This document shows, piece by piece, positions 1 to 7,213 of a stretch of 9,773 nucleotides of DNA. Location of the stretch: the NCBI GenBank assembly GCA_027347545.1, contig DAIEQT010000382.1, forward strand, positions 1-9,773, written 5' to 3'. The notes beneath the pieces are model-generated. The model was given only the letters and a program-made list of their open reading frames with translations, was not told the origin of the DNA and searched no databases. How positions within the stretch are numbered: position 1 is the first letter of the stretch; each line of letters begins with the position of its first letter. This DNA is from Ignavibacteria bacterium. GTDB lineage: Bacteria; Bacteroidota; Ignavibacteria; Ignavibacteriales; Melioribacteraceae. The position numbers were made by a program, and so were the translations under genes.

Positions 1-16
1 TTAGTCTAATGGTGTG

Positions 17-583
17 ATGAAACATTTAAGCGATTTAGAAATAATAGATTCTGTTAAAAGAGGAAATGTATCGGATTACTCGTTGCTGGTAAACCGCTAC
101 AAAGACCGTGCGTTTTCTCTATTAAGAAGATTGCTTAAGAACGAAATGGATGCCGAAGAAGCGCTTCAGGATAGTTTTCTTAAAGCATATAACGGACTTA
201 AAGATTTCCGGAATGATGCGCAATTCTCAACCTGGTTTTATAGAGTTGCTTACAATACCGGATTAACGATGCTGGCATCTAAGAAGCGCAAGGTTGAACA
301 AGAAATGACTTCAATAGATGAAGACCTTGAACTTGGCAGTTTCGATAACGAAATTTACGGCACTACGGAAAACGTGAACCAATATGTTCTTAAAATGGTT
401 GATAAATTACCTGTAAGAAACGCACTTGTTCTCATTCTATTTTATTTGGATGGACTTTCAATGAGTGAAGTAAGCCAGGTGATGGGATTATCATTAGTTA
501 ATGTAAAAGTATTGCTTCATAGATCAAGAAACGCTCTAAAAGACTTGCTTCTAAAGCATAACTATCAAGAGGAATTATTATGA
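17..583 (+). CDS. ECF-type RNA polymerase sigma factor (sigma-70 family)
   Basis: This 188-residue protein should direct RNA polymerase to a small set of promoters. Region 2 spans about residues 21-89, with the core-binding helix DAEEALQDSFLKAYNGL (45-61) and the -10 recognition segment around FSTWFYRVAYN (70-80). Region 4 spans about 122-178, with a helix-turn-helix at 147-171 (LSMSEVSQVMGL, then VKVLLHRSR). No region 1 or 3 is present and the length is normal for the ECF group. I chose ATG at 17; GTG at 14 is in frame and adds one residue. The left edge of the window hides any ribosome binding site or promoter. The stop overlaps the start of the next gene by 4 bp (ATGA), which fits a sigma/anti-sigma pair made together. 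The regulon cannot be read from the sequence. Confidence 0.93.
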   Translation: MKHLSDLEIIDSVKRGNVSDYSLLVNRYKDRAFSLLRRLLKNEMDAEEALQDSFLKAYNGLKDFRNDAQFSTWFYRVAYNTGLTMLASKKRKVEQEMTSIDEDLELGSFDNEIYGTTENVNQYVLKMVDKLPVRNALVLILFYLDGLSMSEVSQVMGLSLVNVKVLLHRSRNALKDLLLKHNYQEELL

Positions 584-1110
584 AAAAGAATATAGATGAA
601 TTGCTAAATGATTATATAGATTACCAGCTTTCCGCTGATGAGATTGAAGAAATCAAAAACTTGCTTAGTAATGATCAGCAAGTTGTAAGCAGATTAAAAG
701 CATTGCGCACAGTGCATCAGTCTTTGCAGCAGATTGAAACTTCTCCGGCGCCGGTTGGATTTACAGAACGCTTAATGGAGAAATTACATTTAGCTCCGGC
801 TACTTATAAGCAAAAGAAAAACTATTTCTTCTTTGGAGTTGTTGGGTTTTTCGGCTTGATGATTGTAGGTATTTTAGTCGCAGTTATACTTTCACTAGAC
901 TGGAATTTGGGAAATCTCAACCTCTCGACTTATGTTGACCAGGCTAAATCTGGAATTGCAAAAAGCGGAAGTGAAACTCTTTCTGTGTTCAAAAATAAAA
1001 CCGTGCTGATGATTAGCTCATCTATGGTACTTCTTCTTCTAATATTAGCTTACTTTGGTTTCGAATCTCACAAAAGCTGGAAAAAGAAGATTAATAGTTT
1101 CTCTCACTAA
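580..1110 (+). CDS. Putative membrane anti-sigma factor, zinc-motif-free, two TM segments
   Basis: This 176-residue protein probably sequesters the upstream sigma factor at the inner membrane. The N-terminal part (residues 4-70) is acidic and helical: DELLNDYIDYQLSADEIEE, then a stretch ending in QSLQQIE. It resembles the cytoplasmic sigma-binding domain of zf-HC2-type anti-sigma factors, but it contains no cysteine, so the usual HxxxCxxC zinc site is absent. Hydrophobic helices lie at about 82-106 and 140-161, leaving a roughly 33-residue loop that would be periplasmic and a basic cytoplasmic tail (KSWKKK). The start ATG is preceded by AAGAGGAA at 567-574 with good spacing and overlaps the sigma factor stop by 4 bp. 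The anti-sigma role is inferred from position and layout; the protein itself is not closely recognisable. It could instead be a co-expressed membrane protein of other function. Confidence 0.72.
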   Translation: MKKNIDELLNDYIDYQLSADEIEEIKNLLSNDQQVVSRLKALRTVHQSLQQIETSPAPVGFTERLMEKLHLAPATYKQKKNYFFFGVVGFFGLMIVGILVAVILSLDWNLGNLNLSTYVDQAKSGIAKSGSETLSVFKNKTVLMISSSMVLLLLILAYFGFESHKSWKKKINSFSH

Positions 1111-1205
1111 TCCTTAAATCCCCTACGCTTTTCCTAAGGACTACTTCGTATCGTTGTGGGTTACAATCCTATGATGAAGGTCGAGGATTAAATAACTCGC
1201 CGATT

Positions 1206-1244
1206 TTAAAAAAGCCCTTCCCTTAGGGAAGGGTTGGGATGGGC
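1206..1244. repeat. Hairpin plus G-quadruplex-capable element; terminator-like on minus strand
   Basis: CCCTTCCC (1215-1222) and GGGAAGGG (1226-1233) form a perfect 8-bp stem with a 3-base TTA loop. On the plus strand, four runs of exactly three G lie at 1226-1228, 1231-1233, 1236-1238 and 1241-1243, each separated by two bases, which is a canonical G-quadruplex pattern. An outer GCCC (1214-1217) / GGGC (1241-1244) pair offers alternative folding. Read on the minus strand, the stem is followed by C and then TTTTTT, like a rho-independent terminator, but no minus-strand gene lies nearby to need it. On the plus strand no U-tract follows the stem, so it is not a classical terminator for the anti-sigma gene. 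Its compact shape suggests a dispersed palindromic repeat; this is inference. Confidence 0.65.
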
Positions 1245-1277
1245 AGTTGTTCCCATTATTAGTTTACCATTTGATAA

Positions 1278-1309
1278 TTGGCTTATCGTCTCTAGTTGTA
1301 ATATTTTCG
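1278..1309 (+). promoter_or_regulatory. Possible promoter for the era cluster
   Basis: TTGG at 1278-1281 and TATTTTCG at 1302-1309 are 20 bases apart. This resembles the Bacteroidota-type pair TTTG and TAnnTTTG with mismatches. The site ends 22 bases before the era start codon. The region is A+T-rich, so a chance match is quite possible. Confidence 0.25.
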
Positions 1310-1331
1310 CACACAACAAAATTAGTTTTAG

Positions 1332-2243
1332 ATGAGTCATAAATCCGGATACGTTTCAATTATAGGAAAGCCAAACGCGGGTAAATCCACATTGCTTAAT
1401 GCAATTCTTGGCGAAAAACTTTCAATTGCTACTTCCAAACCGCAAACCACAAGGAAGAAAATTCTCGGCATTCACTCAAAGGAAGATTACCAGATAATTT
1501 TTCTGGATACACCCGGGATTATGAATCCGGAATACTTATTGCAGCACCGGATGCTTGAGTTTGTTGCGCAAAGTGTTAAAGATGCAGATCTGATTTTGTT
1601 CATACTTGATGCCGAAGCTGATTCCAATGGAACCAAAGCGTTTGAAGATGAAACTGTTCAGAAGTTATTGAATGAAAGTACAACTCCCAAAATTTTGTTA
1701 ATCAATAAGATTGATCTTTCAAAGCAAGAGACAGTAGAGAAGCTGGTTGAGCTTGCAAATTCCAAAGGATGGTTTCAAAAGATAATCCCAGTCTCTGCAA
1801 TAAAAGCAGTGAATACGGAAACTGTAGTAGAAACAATTTTGGAATTCCTGCCGGAACATCCAAAGTATTATCCTGATGATCAATTGAGCGATGAAAATGA
1901 AAGATTCTTCGTCTCGGAAATCATCCGCGAGAAAGTTTTTGAAATTTACCGTGAAGAAATTCCATACAGTACCGAGGTTGAGATAGAAGAATTTGCAGAG
2001 CGTGAAGGAAGAAAAGATTATATACGCGCGGCAATTATCATTGAACGTGAATCTCAAAAGCCGATTATTATTGGCGATAAAGGCTTAACAATCAAAAAGT
2101 TAGGCAGAACATCCCGCGAAGCAATTGAAGCTTTTCTTCAGCGCGAAGTTTTCTTAGAATTGTTTGTAAAAGTAAAAGAGAAGTGGCGCTCCAACCCAAA
2201 TATGCTAAACCGGTTTGGTTACAAAGCAGAAAGTGATGACTAA
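1332..2243 (+). CDS. era: GTPase Era
   Basis: Era is an essential-type GTPase that binds the 3' end of 16S rRNA and helps assemble the 30S subunit. All G motifs are visible in this 303-residue protein: G1 GKPNAGKS (12-19), the TTR of switch I (39-41), G3 DTPG (59-62), G4 NKID (125-128) and G5 SA (155-156). The C-terminal KH domain has its GxxG loop as GDKG (248-251), followed by IKKLGRTSREAIE. Length and domain order match the family. ATG at 1332 is chosen because an in-frame TAG lies just upstream. There is no clear Shine-Dalgarno, only an A-rich leader. It heads the forward cluster, and its last 8 bp overlap the likely start of the next gene. The identification is secure. Confidence 0.97.
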   Translation: MSHKSGYVSIIGKPNAGKSTLLNAILGEKLSIATSKPQTTRKKILGIHSKEDYQIIFLDTPGIMNPEYLLQHRMLEFVAQSVKDADLILFILDAEADSNGTKAFEDETVQKLLNESTTPKILLINKIDLSKQETVEKLVELANSKGWFQKIIPVSAIKAVNTETVVETILEFLPEHPKYYPDDQLSDENERFFVSEIIREKVFEIYREEIPYSTEVEIEEFAEREGRKDYIRAAIIIERESQKPIIIGDKGLTIKKLGRTSREAIEAFLQREVFLELFVKVKEKWRSNPNMLNRFGYKAESDD

Positions 2244-3183
2244 ACACTCAAAGTATTTCTATAAATATACCGGCGAAGCGGCACTGATTTTAATGACTAT
2301 AATTTGGGGTGGAACTTTCGTAATTGTAAAAGAATCGCTGAATGATATTTCCTCAATGCTTTTTGTTGCCATAAGATTTGCAATCGCTTCTTCGCTGCTG
2401 ATTGTCTTTTTGCTAATCAAAAAAATTAAAATTGATACGAAAGCAATATTACCAGGTATAATGCTCGGTGTATTTCTCTTCAGCGGATTTTTCTTTCAAA
2501 CGCTTGGTCTGAAACTTACGTCTGCTACAAAATCCGGCTTTATTACCGGAACACTAATAGTGTTCATTCCATTTGTACAAATTTTGGTGGAAAAGAAATT
2601 TCCTTCGAAAGGCGCGCTAATTGGAACAGCGTTGGTTTTTACCGGATTGATATTTCTTTCAAGCGGTGGTTCATCAATAACAAATTTTATTTCCGAGCTT
2701 GGTGAAAGTTTTAATATCGGCGACATGCTCACGCTAATCTGCGCAATTTTTTTTGCAGTTCATGTCGTTTACATTGATGTCTTCAGTCCGAAGCACAATT
2801 ATTGGATTTTGTTAACCACGCAGCTTTCAACTGTAGCTGCGCTAGGTTTTGTTGCTTCGCTTCTGTTCTCCGGATTTTCAGTTGAAGCAATTCACATTGA
2901 CTTTACAAAGTATCTAATCTTTGGACTGCTCTACACATCTTTACTCGCAACACTTATGAATATTGGTTTCCAGACAAAATTTCAGAAAGTTGTTAGTCCA
3001 ACTAAAGCGGGAATTATTTATTCATTCGAACCAATTTTTGCAGCCATCTTTGCTTTCTTTTTACTTGGCGAGAAAATAAGTAACTTTGGTTTGCTTGGTT
3101 GCACACTGATTTTCTTAGGCTTGATTGTTGCCGAACTTTTTGATTCATATTTTGAGAGCAAAAATGAATCTGAGTCGTGCTGA
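2236..3183 (+). CDS. EamA/DMT-superfamily transporter
   Basis: This is an inner-membrane protein of 315 residues with about ten hydrophobic helices arranged as two EamA repeats (about 14-143 and 161-302). Family hallmarks include IIWGGTFVIVKESL near the N terminus (22-35) and IYSFEPIFAAIFAFFLLGE (261-279) in the second repeat. Members export amino acids, metabolites or drugs by secondary transport; the substrate cannot be read from the sequence. ATG at 2236 puts the first helix at a normal distance and overlaps the era stop by 8 bp. TTG at 2215 and GTG at 2233 are possible in-frame alternatives. No strong ribosome binding site is seen, so translation may be coupled to era. The C-terminal tail is hydrophilic and the last 20 bases overlap the acylphosphatase gene. 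Confidence 0.88.
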   Translation: MTKHSKYFYKYTGEAALILMTIIWGGTFVIVKESLNDISSMLFVAIRFAIASSLLIVFLLIKKIKIDTKAILPGIMLGVFLFSGFFFQTLGLKLTSATKSGFITGTLIVFIPFVQILVEKKFPSKGALIGTALVFTGLIFLSSGGSSITNFISELGESFNIGDMLTLICAIFFAVHVVYIDVFSPKHNYWILLTTQLSTVAALGFVASLLFSGFSVEAIHIDFTKYLIFGLLYTSLLATLMNIGFQTKFQKVVSPTKAGIIYSFEPIFAAIFAFFLLGEKISNFGLLGCTLIFLGLIVAELFDSYFESKNESESC

Positions 3184-3397
3184 AATTATTGCAAGCGGAT
3201 TTGTTCAAGGTGTTGGTTTCCGTTACTTTGTTGTGCGGCAAGTTGAAAAGCTTCGTCTAAACGGATACACAGAAAATTTATACAGCGGAGAAGTTCTTAC
3301 TGTTGTTGAAGGCGAAAAACATTTGATAGAAGAACTGTTCAAGCAAATAAAGATTGGTCCTTCAAGAGCTCAAGTAAGAGACGTATTTATTAAATGA
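3164..3397 (+). CDS. acyP: Acylphosphatase, C-terminus cut by an in-frame TGA
   Basis: Acylphosphatases hydrolyse the carboxyl-phosphate bond of acyl phosphates in the cytosol. The signature GFVQGVGFR (12-20) contains the catalytic arginine R20. The second catalytic residue is the asparagine N38 in NGYTENLYSGEV. ATG at 3164 is preceded by GAGAG and overlaps the transporter gene by 20 bp; the longer reading from 3125 would add non-family residues. As read, the product has 77 residues against the usual 90 or so, because TGA at 3395-3397 follows VRDVFIK. The same frame continues downstream with the expected family ending (FEIRY, stop at 3440-3442), and the TGA falls at the conserved tryptophan position. 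Without the last beta strand the fold may be unstable. Possible explanations are a recent nonsense mutation, a base-call error or readthrough; the first two are simplest. Confidence 0.85.
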   Translation: MNLSRAEIIASGFVQGVGFRYFVVRQVEKLRLNGYTENLYSGEVLTVVEGEKHLIEELFKQIKIGPSRAQVRDVFIK

Positions 3398-3442
3398 TGC
3401 GATTACAAAAATGAATTCACAAAATTTGAGATAAGATATTGA
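3395..3442 (+). other. Separated C-terminal coding segment of acylphosphatase
   Basis: After TGA (3395-3397), fourteen sense codons in the same frame encode [14 protein letters not shown], then TGA at 3440-3442. This matches the usual end of acylphosphatases, of the form VxDVxVxWxxxxxEFxxFEIRY, with TGA in place of Trp. The final stop overlaps the TTG start of ispF (TTGA, 3439-3442). That is the same kind of junction as others in the cluster and suggests that the ancestral gene ended here. Confidence 0.8.
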
Positions 3443-3930
3443 ACCCACAATTTAGAATCGGTTTTGGTTATGATGTTCACGAGTTTGCTGAAAACCGCAA
3501 ACTGATACTTGGCGGTGTTGAAATCCCTCACACTAAAGGTTTGCTCGGTCATTCCGATGCGGATGTTCTGCTTCATGCAATTTGCGATGCAATGCTTGGG
3601 GCGCTAGCTCTTGGCGATATTGGAATGCACTTTCCAAACACTGATGAGAAGTATAAAGACGCAGACAGCAAAAAACTTCTTAAGCATGTTGATGAATTAA
3701 TTCATGCAAACGGCTACGAAGTTTCCAACATAGATTCCACCGTGTTGTTACAACATCCAAAGCTTTCTCCTTTTGTAAACGAAATGCGCCGCGCTATTGC
3801 AGACATTGTGAATCTTTCAGTTGCGCAAATTTCCATCAAGGCTACAACTACGGAGAGTTTGGGATTTGTAGGTAGAGAAGAAGGTTGTGCGGCACATGCA
3901 GTTGTTCTTTTAAGTAAAAACGAAAACTGA
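3439..3930 (+). CDS. ispF: 2-C-methyl-D-erythritol 2,4-cyclodiphosphate synthase
   Basis: IspF cyclises CDP-methylerythritol 2-phosphate to ME-cyclodiphosphate with release of CMP, the fifth step of the MEP route to isoprenoids. The protein has 163 residues, the normal size for this trimeric enzyme. The metal ligands are visible as D12 and H14 in GYDVH and H46 in [25 protein letters not shown] (59-69), [11 protein letters not shown] (102-112) and [16 protein letters not shown] (134-149) are the other family blocks. No ATG precedes the conserved [12 protein letters not shown] at 3439 is the likely start, with GAG at 3428-3430 as a weak ribosome binding site. The start overlaps the original acylphosphatase stop. 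The 3' end shares one base with the dedA-family start (TGATG). Confidence 0.97.
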   Translation: MNPQFRIGFGYDVHEFAENRKLILGGVEIPHTKGLLGHSDADVLLHAICDAMLGALALGDIGMHFPNTDEKYKDADSKKLLKHVDELIHANGYEVSNIDSTVLLQHPKLSPFVNEMRRAIADIVNLSVAQISIKATTTESLGFVGREEGCAAHAVVLLSKNEN

Positions 3931-4535
3931 TGCTTCAAGAAATCCTTTCATACATTAGCACGCTCGATCCAGCGGTTATTTATCTGGTCCTGTTTTTCTT
4001 TGCTTTCATAGAAAATATTTTTCCTCCCTCACCAAGCGATATTGTTTTGGTTATTGGTTCTACATTAATTGCTAACTCACCAATTGGTTTTATTCCCGTA
4101 CTTGTTCTCACCAGTGTTGGAAGCGGCGTTGGCTTTATTGTTATGTACTACGTTGGTGAATTTCTTGGAGAGAAATTAATCAGAAAGGGTAAACTGAAAT
4201 TTCTGAAGAAAGAATCTTTAGAGAAAACTGATGAATGGTTCTCTAAGTACGGTTACAAACTAATTTTAATAAATAGATTTTTGCCCGGCACACGGGCGGT
4301 AATTAGTTTTTTCTGTGGTGTTCACCGCTTGAAACCAGCAGAAACTTTTTTCTACGCCGCATTAAGCTCTCTTGTGTGGAACGCGATTTTGATCTCTTTG
4401 GGAATTGCTCTCGGGAACAACATAAAGTTGATTGATAAATATCTCGGCACCTATTCTAATATTGGATTGGCTATAACTGCAATTGTAATTGGATTTATCG
4501 TTTACAAGTTTTGGAAAAAGAAAAAATCAAAGTGA
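3930..4535 (+). CDS. DedA family (VTT/SNARE-associated) membrane protein
   Basis: DedA proteins are polytopic inner-membrane proteins; several act as lipid-carrier or phospholipid flippases (undecaprenyl phosphate or phosphatidylethanolamine), and loss affects envelope integrity. This 201-residue member shows the N-terminal re-entrant block FIENIFPPSPSDIVLVIGS (26-44) and the second conserved block NRFLPGTRAVISFFCG (115-130) with the paired arginines R116 and R122. Further helices lie at about 55-78, 141-162 and 176-194. The tail is strongly basic (KFWKKKKSK). Start and stop each share one base with the neighbouring genes (TGATG on both sides), so translation is probably coupled. The neighbouring lnt supports an envelope-lipid role, but the exact substrate is not evident. 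Confidence 0.9.
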   Translation: MLQEILSYISTLDPAVIYLVLFFFAFIENIFPPSPSDIVLVIGSTLIANSPIGFIPVLVLTSVGSGVGFIVMYYVGEFLGEKLIRKGKLKFLKKESLEKTDEWFSKYGYKLILINRFLPGTRAVISFFCGVHRLKPAETFFYAALSSLVWNAILISLGIALGNNIKLIDKYLGTYSNIGLAITAIVIGFIVYKFWKKKKSK

Positions 4536-6178
4536 TGAAGCTCTTTCGTAAATACAGAATTCCCCAAACTCCCGAACAGCGAAAAGAAAGAAACAAGCAG
4601 TTGCTGCTTGCATCGCTCAGCGGAATTTTACTAGGCTTGTCTTTCCCGCCAATCCCATTTCCGTTTTTAGCTTTCTTTGCTTTCATTCCATTTTTCTTTG
4701 TTCTTGAGCAGCGGGAATCTTTAGTTGCAATTAACCGAATCTCCTATGTCTTTCTATTTTTCTTTTGCTTGATTACACTTTACTGGGTTGGTAGCTGGAC
4801 AAAAGAAGCCGATCCATTCCTTATGATTTCCGGCGGACTTCTTCTTTTCGCGAATCCCGGTTTCTATTTAATTGCTACCTCTCTTTATTTTCTTAGTACA
4901 AAAATTTTCTCAAAGAAGATTTCTCTTTTGCTCTTTCCACTCTATTGGGTTTTCTTCGAATACATTTATTCGCTAACAGACTTGAAATTCCCTTGGTTAA
5001 CACTTGGCAACAGCCAGGCTTACTTTAACCAATTTATTCAAATTGCTGATGTCGTTGGAGTTTACGGGCTTACATTGTTCGTTTTGTACATAAACATTTT
5101 TCTCTACTTATCTTTAAAAGAACTCAAGCAAACCAAGAAGATAAATCAGCGATATCTATTTATCGCTTTGCTGCTTTTCTTTTTCCCGCTGATTTACGGT
5201 GGATATAAAACTACCACTTACGAAATCCCGCAAAAACAAATTAAAGTTGGTTTGATTCAACCTAACATCAATCCTTGGGAAAAATGGAGCGGCGGGAGTA
5301 TCAATGATCAGCTTACACAGTTGTTGGAGTTATCAGACAAAGCTATAGACAAAGGCGCGAGAGTAATCATTTGGCCGGAAACCGCGTTGCCTTGCTATCT
5401 ACTTGGTGGAAACTATACTTACGAACTTGAACGTATCCATCAATTTATAGATGAAAAGAAAATTTCTCTTATAACCGGTATGCCGGATATAAATTTCTTT
5501 TTTGATGTAAAGAAGGCACCAAAAAATGCCAAGCTTTTAAGAAGCGGAGAAGCGGCTTACACATCATACAATTCTATCTTAACATTTTTGCCGAACTCAC
5601 GTACAATCCAGAAATATCAAAAGAATCAACTCGTTCCATTTGGCGAGAAAGTTCCTTTTGTAGAAGACCTTCCTTTCCTTGGTGATTTTATTAAATGGGG
5701 AGTAGGTATTTCAAGCTGGAATGTTGGAACAGATCAAAGCGTCTCTGATTTGAATTACATCAAAGTTGGCGCGGTTGTTTGTATTGAATCAATTTATCCG
5801 GAATACATAACCAAGCTTGTTAACAATGGCGCAGATTTTTTAGCAGTAGTAACAAATGATAGCTGGTATGGATATTCGAGCGGTCCGTTTCAGCACAAAG
5901 AGATTGCCGTTCTTCGCGCTGTGGAAAATAGAAAAGCAGTTGTTCGCGCAGCAAACGGAGGAATTAGCTGCATAATAGATCCAATGGGAAGGACGCTTGC
6001 AAAGACGCAATTTTTTACAAGAGATGTTCTCGTAGGTTACGTTCCTGTTTATGCAGAGAAGACGTTTTATTCAAGATTCCCATTAGTCATCCCGCTAATT
6101 GCTGTAGCTGTTTCCTTGTTTACAATTTTAGTTCTGATGCTTAAATCAATTTTCAAACTGATAAAGAAGAAATCATGA
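4535..6178 (+). CDS. lnt: Apolipoprotein N-acyltransferase
   Basis: Lnt adds the third acyl chain to the N-terminal cysteine of lipoproteins on the periplasmic face of the inner membrane, the last step of lipoprotein maturation. The 547-residue protein has an N-terminal membrane region with about six helices (roughly 23-225), a carbon-nitrogen hydrolase domain (about 235-500) and a final helix (515-537). The catalytic triad is visible: E282 in WPETALP, K363 in KNQLVPFGE and C416 in VCIES. TNDSWYG (440-446) and the RAxENRKxxVRAANGG-type block (461-476) are further family marks. ATG at 4535 overlaps the dedA stop by one base; an in-frame TTG at 4511 is less likely. The stop overlaps the next gene by 4 bp (ATGA). 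A sorted lipoprotein system and an outer membrane are implied. Confidence 0.96.
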   Translation: MKLFRKYRIPQTPEQRKERNKQLLLASLSGILLGLSFPPIPFPFLAFFAFIPFFFVLEQRESLVAINRISYVFLFFFCLITLYWVGSWTKEADPFLMISGGLLLFANPGFYLIATSLYFLSTKIFSKKISLLLFPLYWVFFEYIYSLTDLKFPWLTLGNSQAYFNQFIQIADVVGVYGLTLFVLYINIFLYLSLKELKQTKKINQRYLFIALLLFFFPLIYGGYKTTTYEIPQKQIKVGLIQPNINPWEKWSGGSINDQLTQLLELSDKAIDKGARVIIWPETALPCYLLGGNYTYELERIHQFIDEKKISLITGMPDINFFFDVKKAPKNAKLLRSGEAAYTSYNSILTFLPNSRTIQKYQKNQLVPFGEKVPFVEDLPFLGDFIKWGVGISSWNVGTDQSVSDLNYIKVGAVVCIESIYPEYITKLVNNGADFLAVVTNDSWYGYSSGPFQHKEIAVLRAVENRKAVVRAANGGISCIIDPMGRTLAKTQFFTRDVLVGYVPVYAEKTFYSRFPLVIPLIAVAVSLFTILVLMLKSIFKLIKKKS

Positions 6179-7206
6179 AACCAATTATTGACCTACGAAG
6201 TGATACCGTAACAAAACCATCCGAAGCAATGCGCAAGGCAATGTACAATGCCGAAGTTGGCGATGATGTTTACGGTGAAGATCCAACTGCTATTAAATTG
6301 CAAAACTATGTAGCAGAGTTGCTTGGTAAAGAAGCTGCACTTTATGTTCCGAGCGGAGTTATGGCAAACCAAATTTGTCTAAATGTTTTAACAAATCCCG
6401 GCGATGAAGTTATTTGCGAAAAGGACGCACACATTTTTCAATATGAATCCGGTTCACCGGCAGCGCTTAGCGGATTGCAGTTAAGTTTAGTTGACGGCGT
6501 TCGTGGAATTTTTTCGCCGGAACAAATCGAGCCTCTTATCAGACCGACAAGTGCATATTACATGGCTCGCACTCGGGTTGTAGAAATCGAAAACACTCAC
6601 AACCGCGCCGGCGGAACTATCAACCCGATTGAAAACATAAAAGCAATTTCCGAACTAGCAAGAAAACATAATTTATATATGCACCTCGATGGCGCCCGTA
6701 TTTGGAATGCATCTGTGGAAACAAATATTTCACCGGCAGAATATGCAAGTCATTTTGATTCCGTTAGCGTTTGTCTATCTAAGGGATTAGGAGCGCCAAT
6801 TGGTTCTATTCTTGCTGGCACAAAAGATTTTGTTAAAGAAGCATTTCGTGTTCGCAAAGCCTGGGGTGGTGGAATGCGTCAAGTCGGCGTAATTGCTGCA
6901 GCCGGATTGTTCGCAGTGCAGAATAATATTCCCCGCTTAAAAGAAGATCATAAAAAAGCAAAAGTGTTGGCAAATGGATTAGCTACAATTTCACGAGTGA
7001 GTATTCATCCGGAATATGTTGAGACAAACATTTTAATGTTCACCCCCAAAAATATTTCTATCGAAGATTTTCAGCTTAAATGTAAAGAAGTCGGTTTGCT
7101 GCTTGGTACCGGAAAGGTTGGGGAAATACGCGCTGTTACACACATGGATGTTTCGTTTGAGCAGATAAATGAAGCGGTTAGAATTGTTGAGAAGATTTTG
7201 AGTTAA
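6175..7206 (+). CDS. Threonine aldolase family PLP enzyme (low-specificity type)
   Basis: The family splits L-threonine or L-allo-threonine into glycine and acetaldehyde using PLP, in the cytosol. The 343-residue protein has the N-terminal IDLRSDTVTKPSEAM (5-19), DDVYGEDP (30-37), the PLP-stacking histidine H86 in DAHIF, HLDGARIWNA (170-179, with D172 expected to contact the pyridine nitrogen) and the Schiff-base lysine K203 in CLSKGLGAPIGS. Length and motif order are standard for the fold-type I aldolase group. The ATG overlaps the lnt stop by 4 bp. Serine, beta-hydroxy amino acids or other substrates are possible, so the exact specificity is an inference from the family. Confidence 0.92.
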   Translation: MKPIIDLRSDTVTKPSEAMRKAMYNAEVGDDVYGEDPTAIKLQNYVAELLGKEAALYVPSGVMANQICLNVLTNPGDEVICEKDAHIFQYESGSPAALSGLQLSLVDGVRGIFSPEQIEPLIRPTSAYYMARTRVVEIENTHNRAGGTINPIENIKAISELARKHNLYMHLDGARIWNASVETNISPAEYASHFDSVSVCLSKGLGAPIGSILAGTKDFVKEAFRVRKAWGGGMRQVGVIAAAGLFAVQNNIPRLKEDHKKAKVLANGLATISRVSIHPEYVETNILMFTPKNISIEDFQLKCKEVGLLLGTGKVGEIRAVTHMDVSFEQINEAVRIVEKILS

Positions 7207-7213
7207 TTAAGCA

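Larger units (their letters stand above)
1111..1331. other. Intergenic region with short repeats, no gene
   Basis: No open frame with coding character is visible between the anti-sigma gene and era. AATCCT occurs at 1109-1114 (across the upstream stop codon) and again at 1165-1170. Its reverse complement AGGATT lies at 1184-1189, so 1165-1189 could form a 6-bp stem with a 13-base loop. A hairpin/G-rich element follows at 1214-1244 and a possible promoter at 1278-1309. The stretch at 1115-1200 is less A+T-rich than the surrounding spacer and could be a decayed repeat unit, but I do not recognise it. Confidence 0.5.

Noticed and set aside
1111..1331. Small RNA, riboswitch or tRNA in the gap before era
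   Set aside because: No cloverleaf, no known riboswitch core and no consistent long pairing were found by eye; only short repeats and one compact hairpin are supported.
1719..2057. 112-codon reverse-strand frame inside era
   Set aside because: It is fully antisense to well-conserved Era coding sequence, has no family-like motifs and no ribosome binding site; it is a shadow frame.
3395..3442. Selenocysteine at the in-frame TGA of the acylphosphatase gene
   Set aside because: The position is a structural Trp in the family, not a redox site, and the bases after TGA are A-rich with no evident stable stem-loop of the bacterial SECIS kind.
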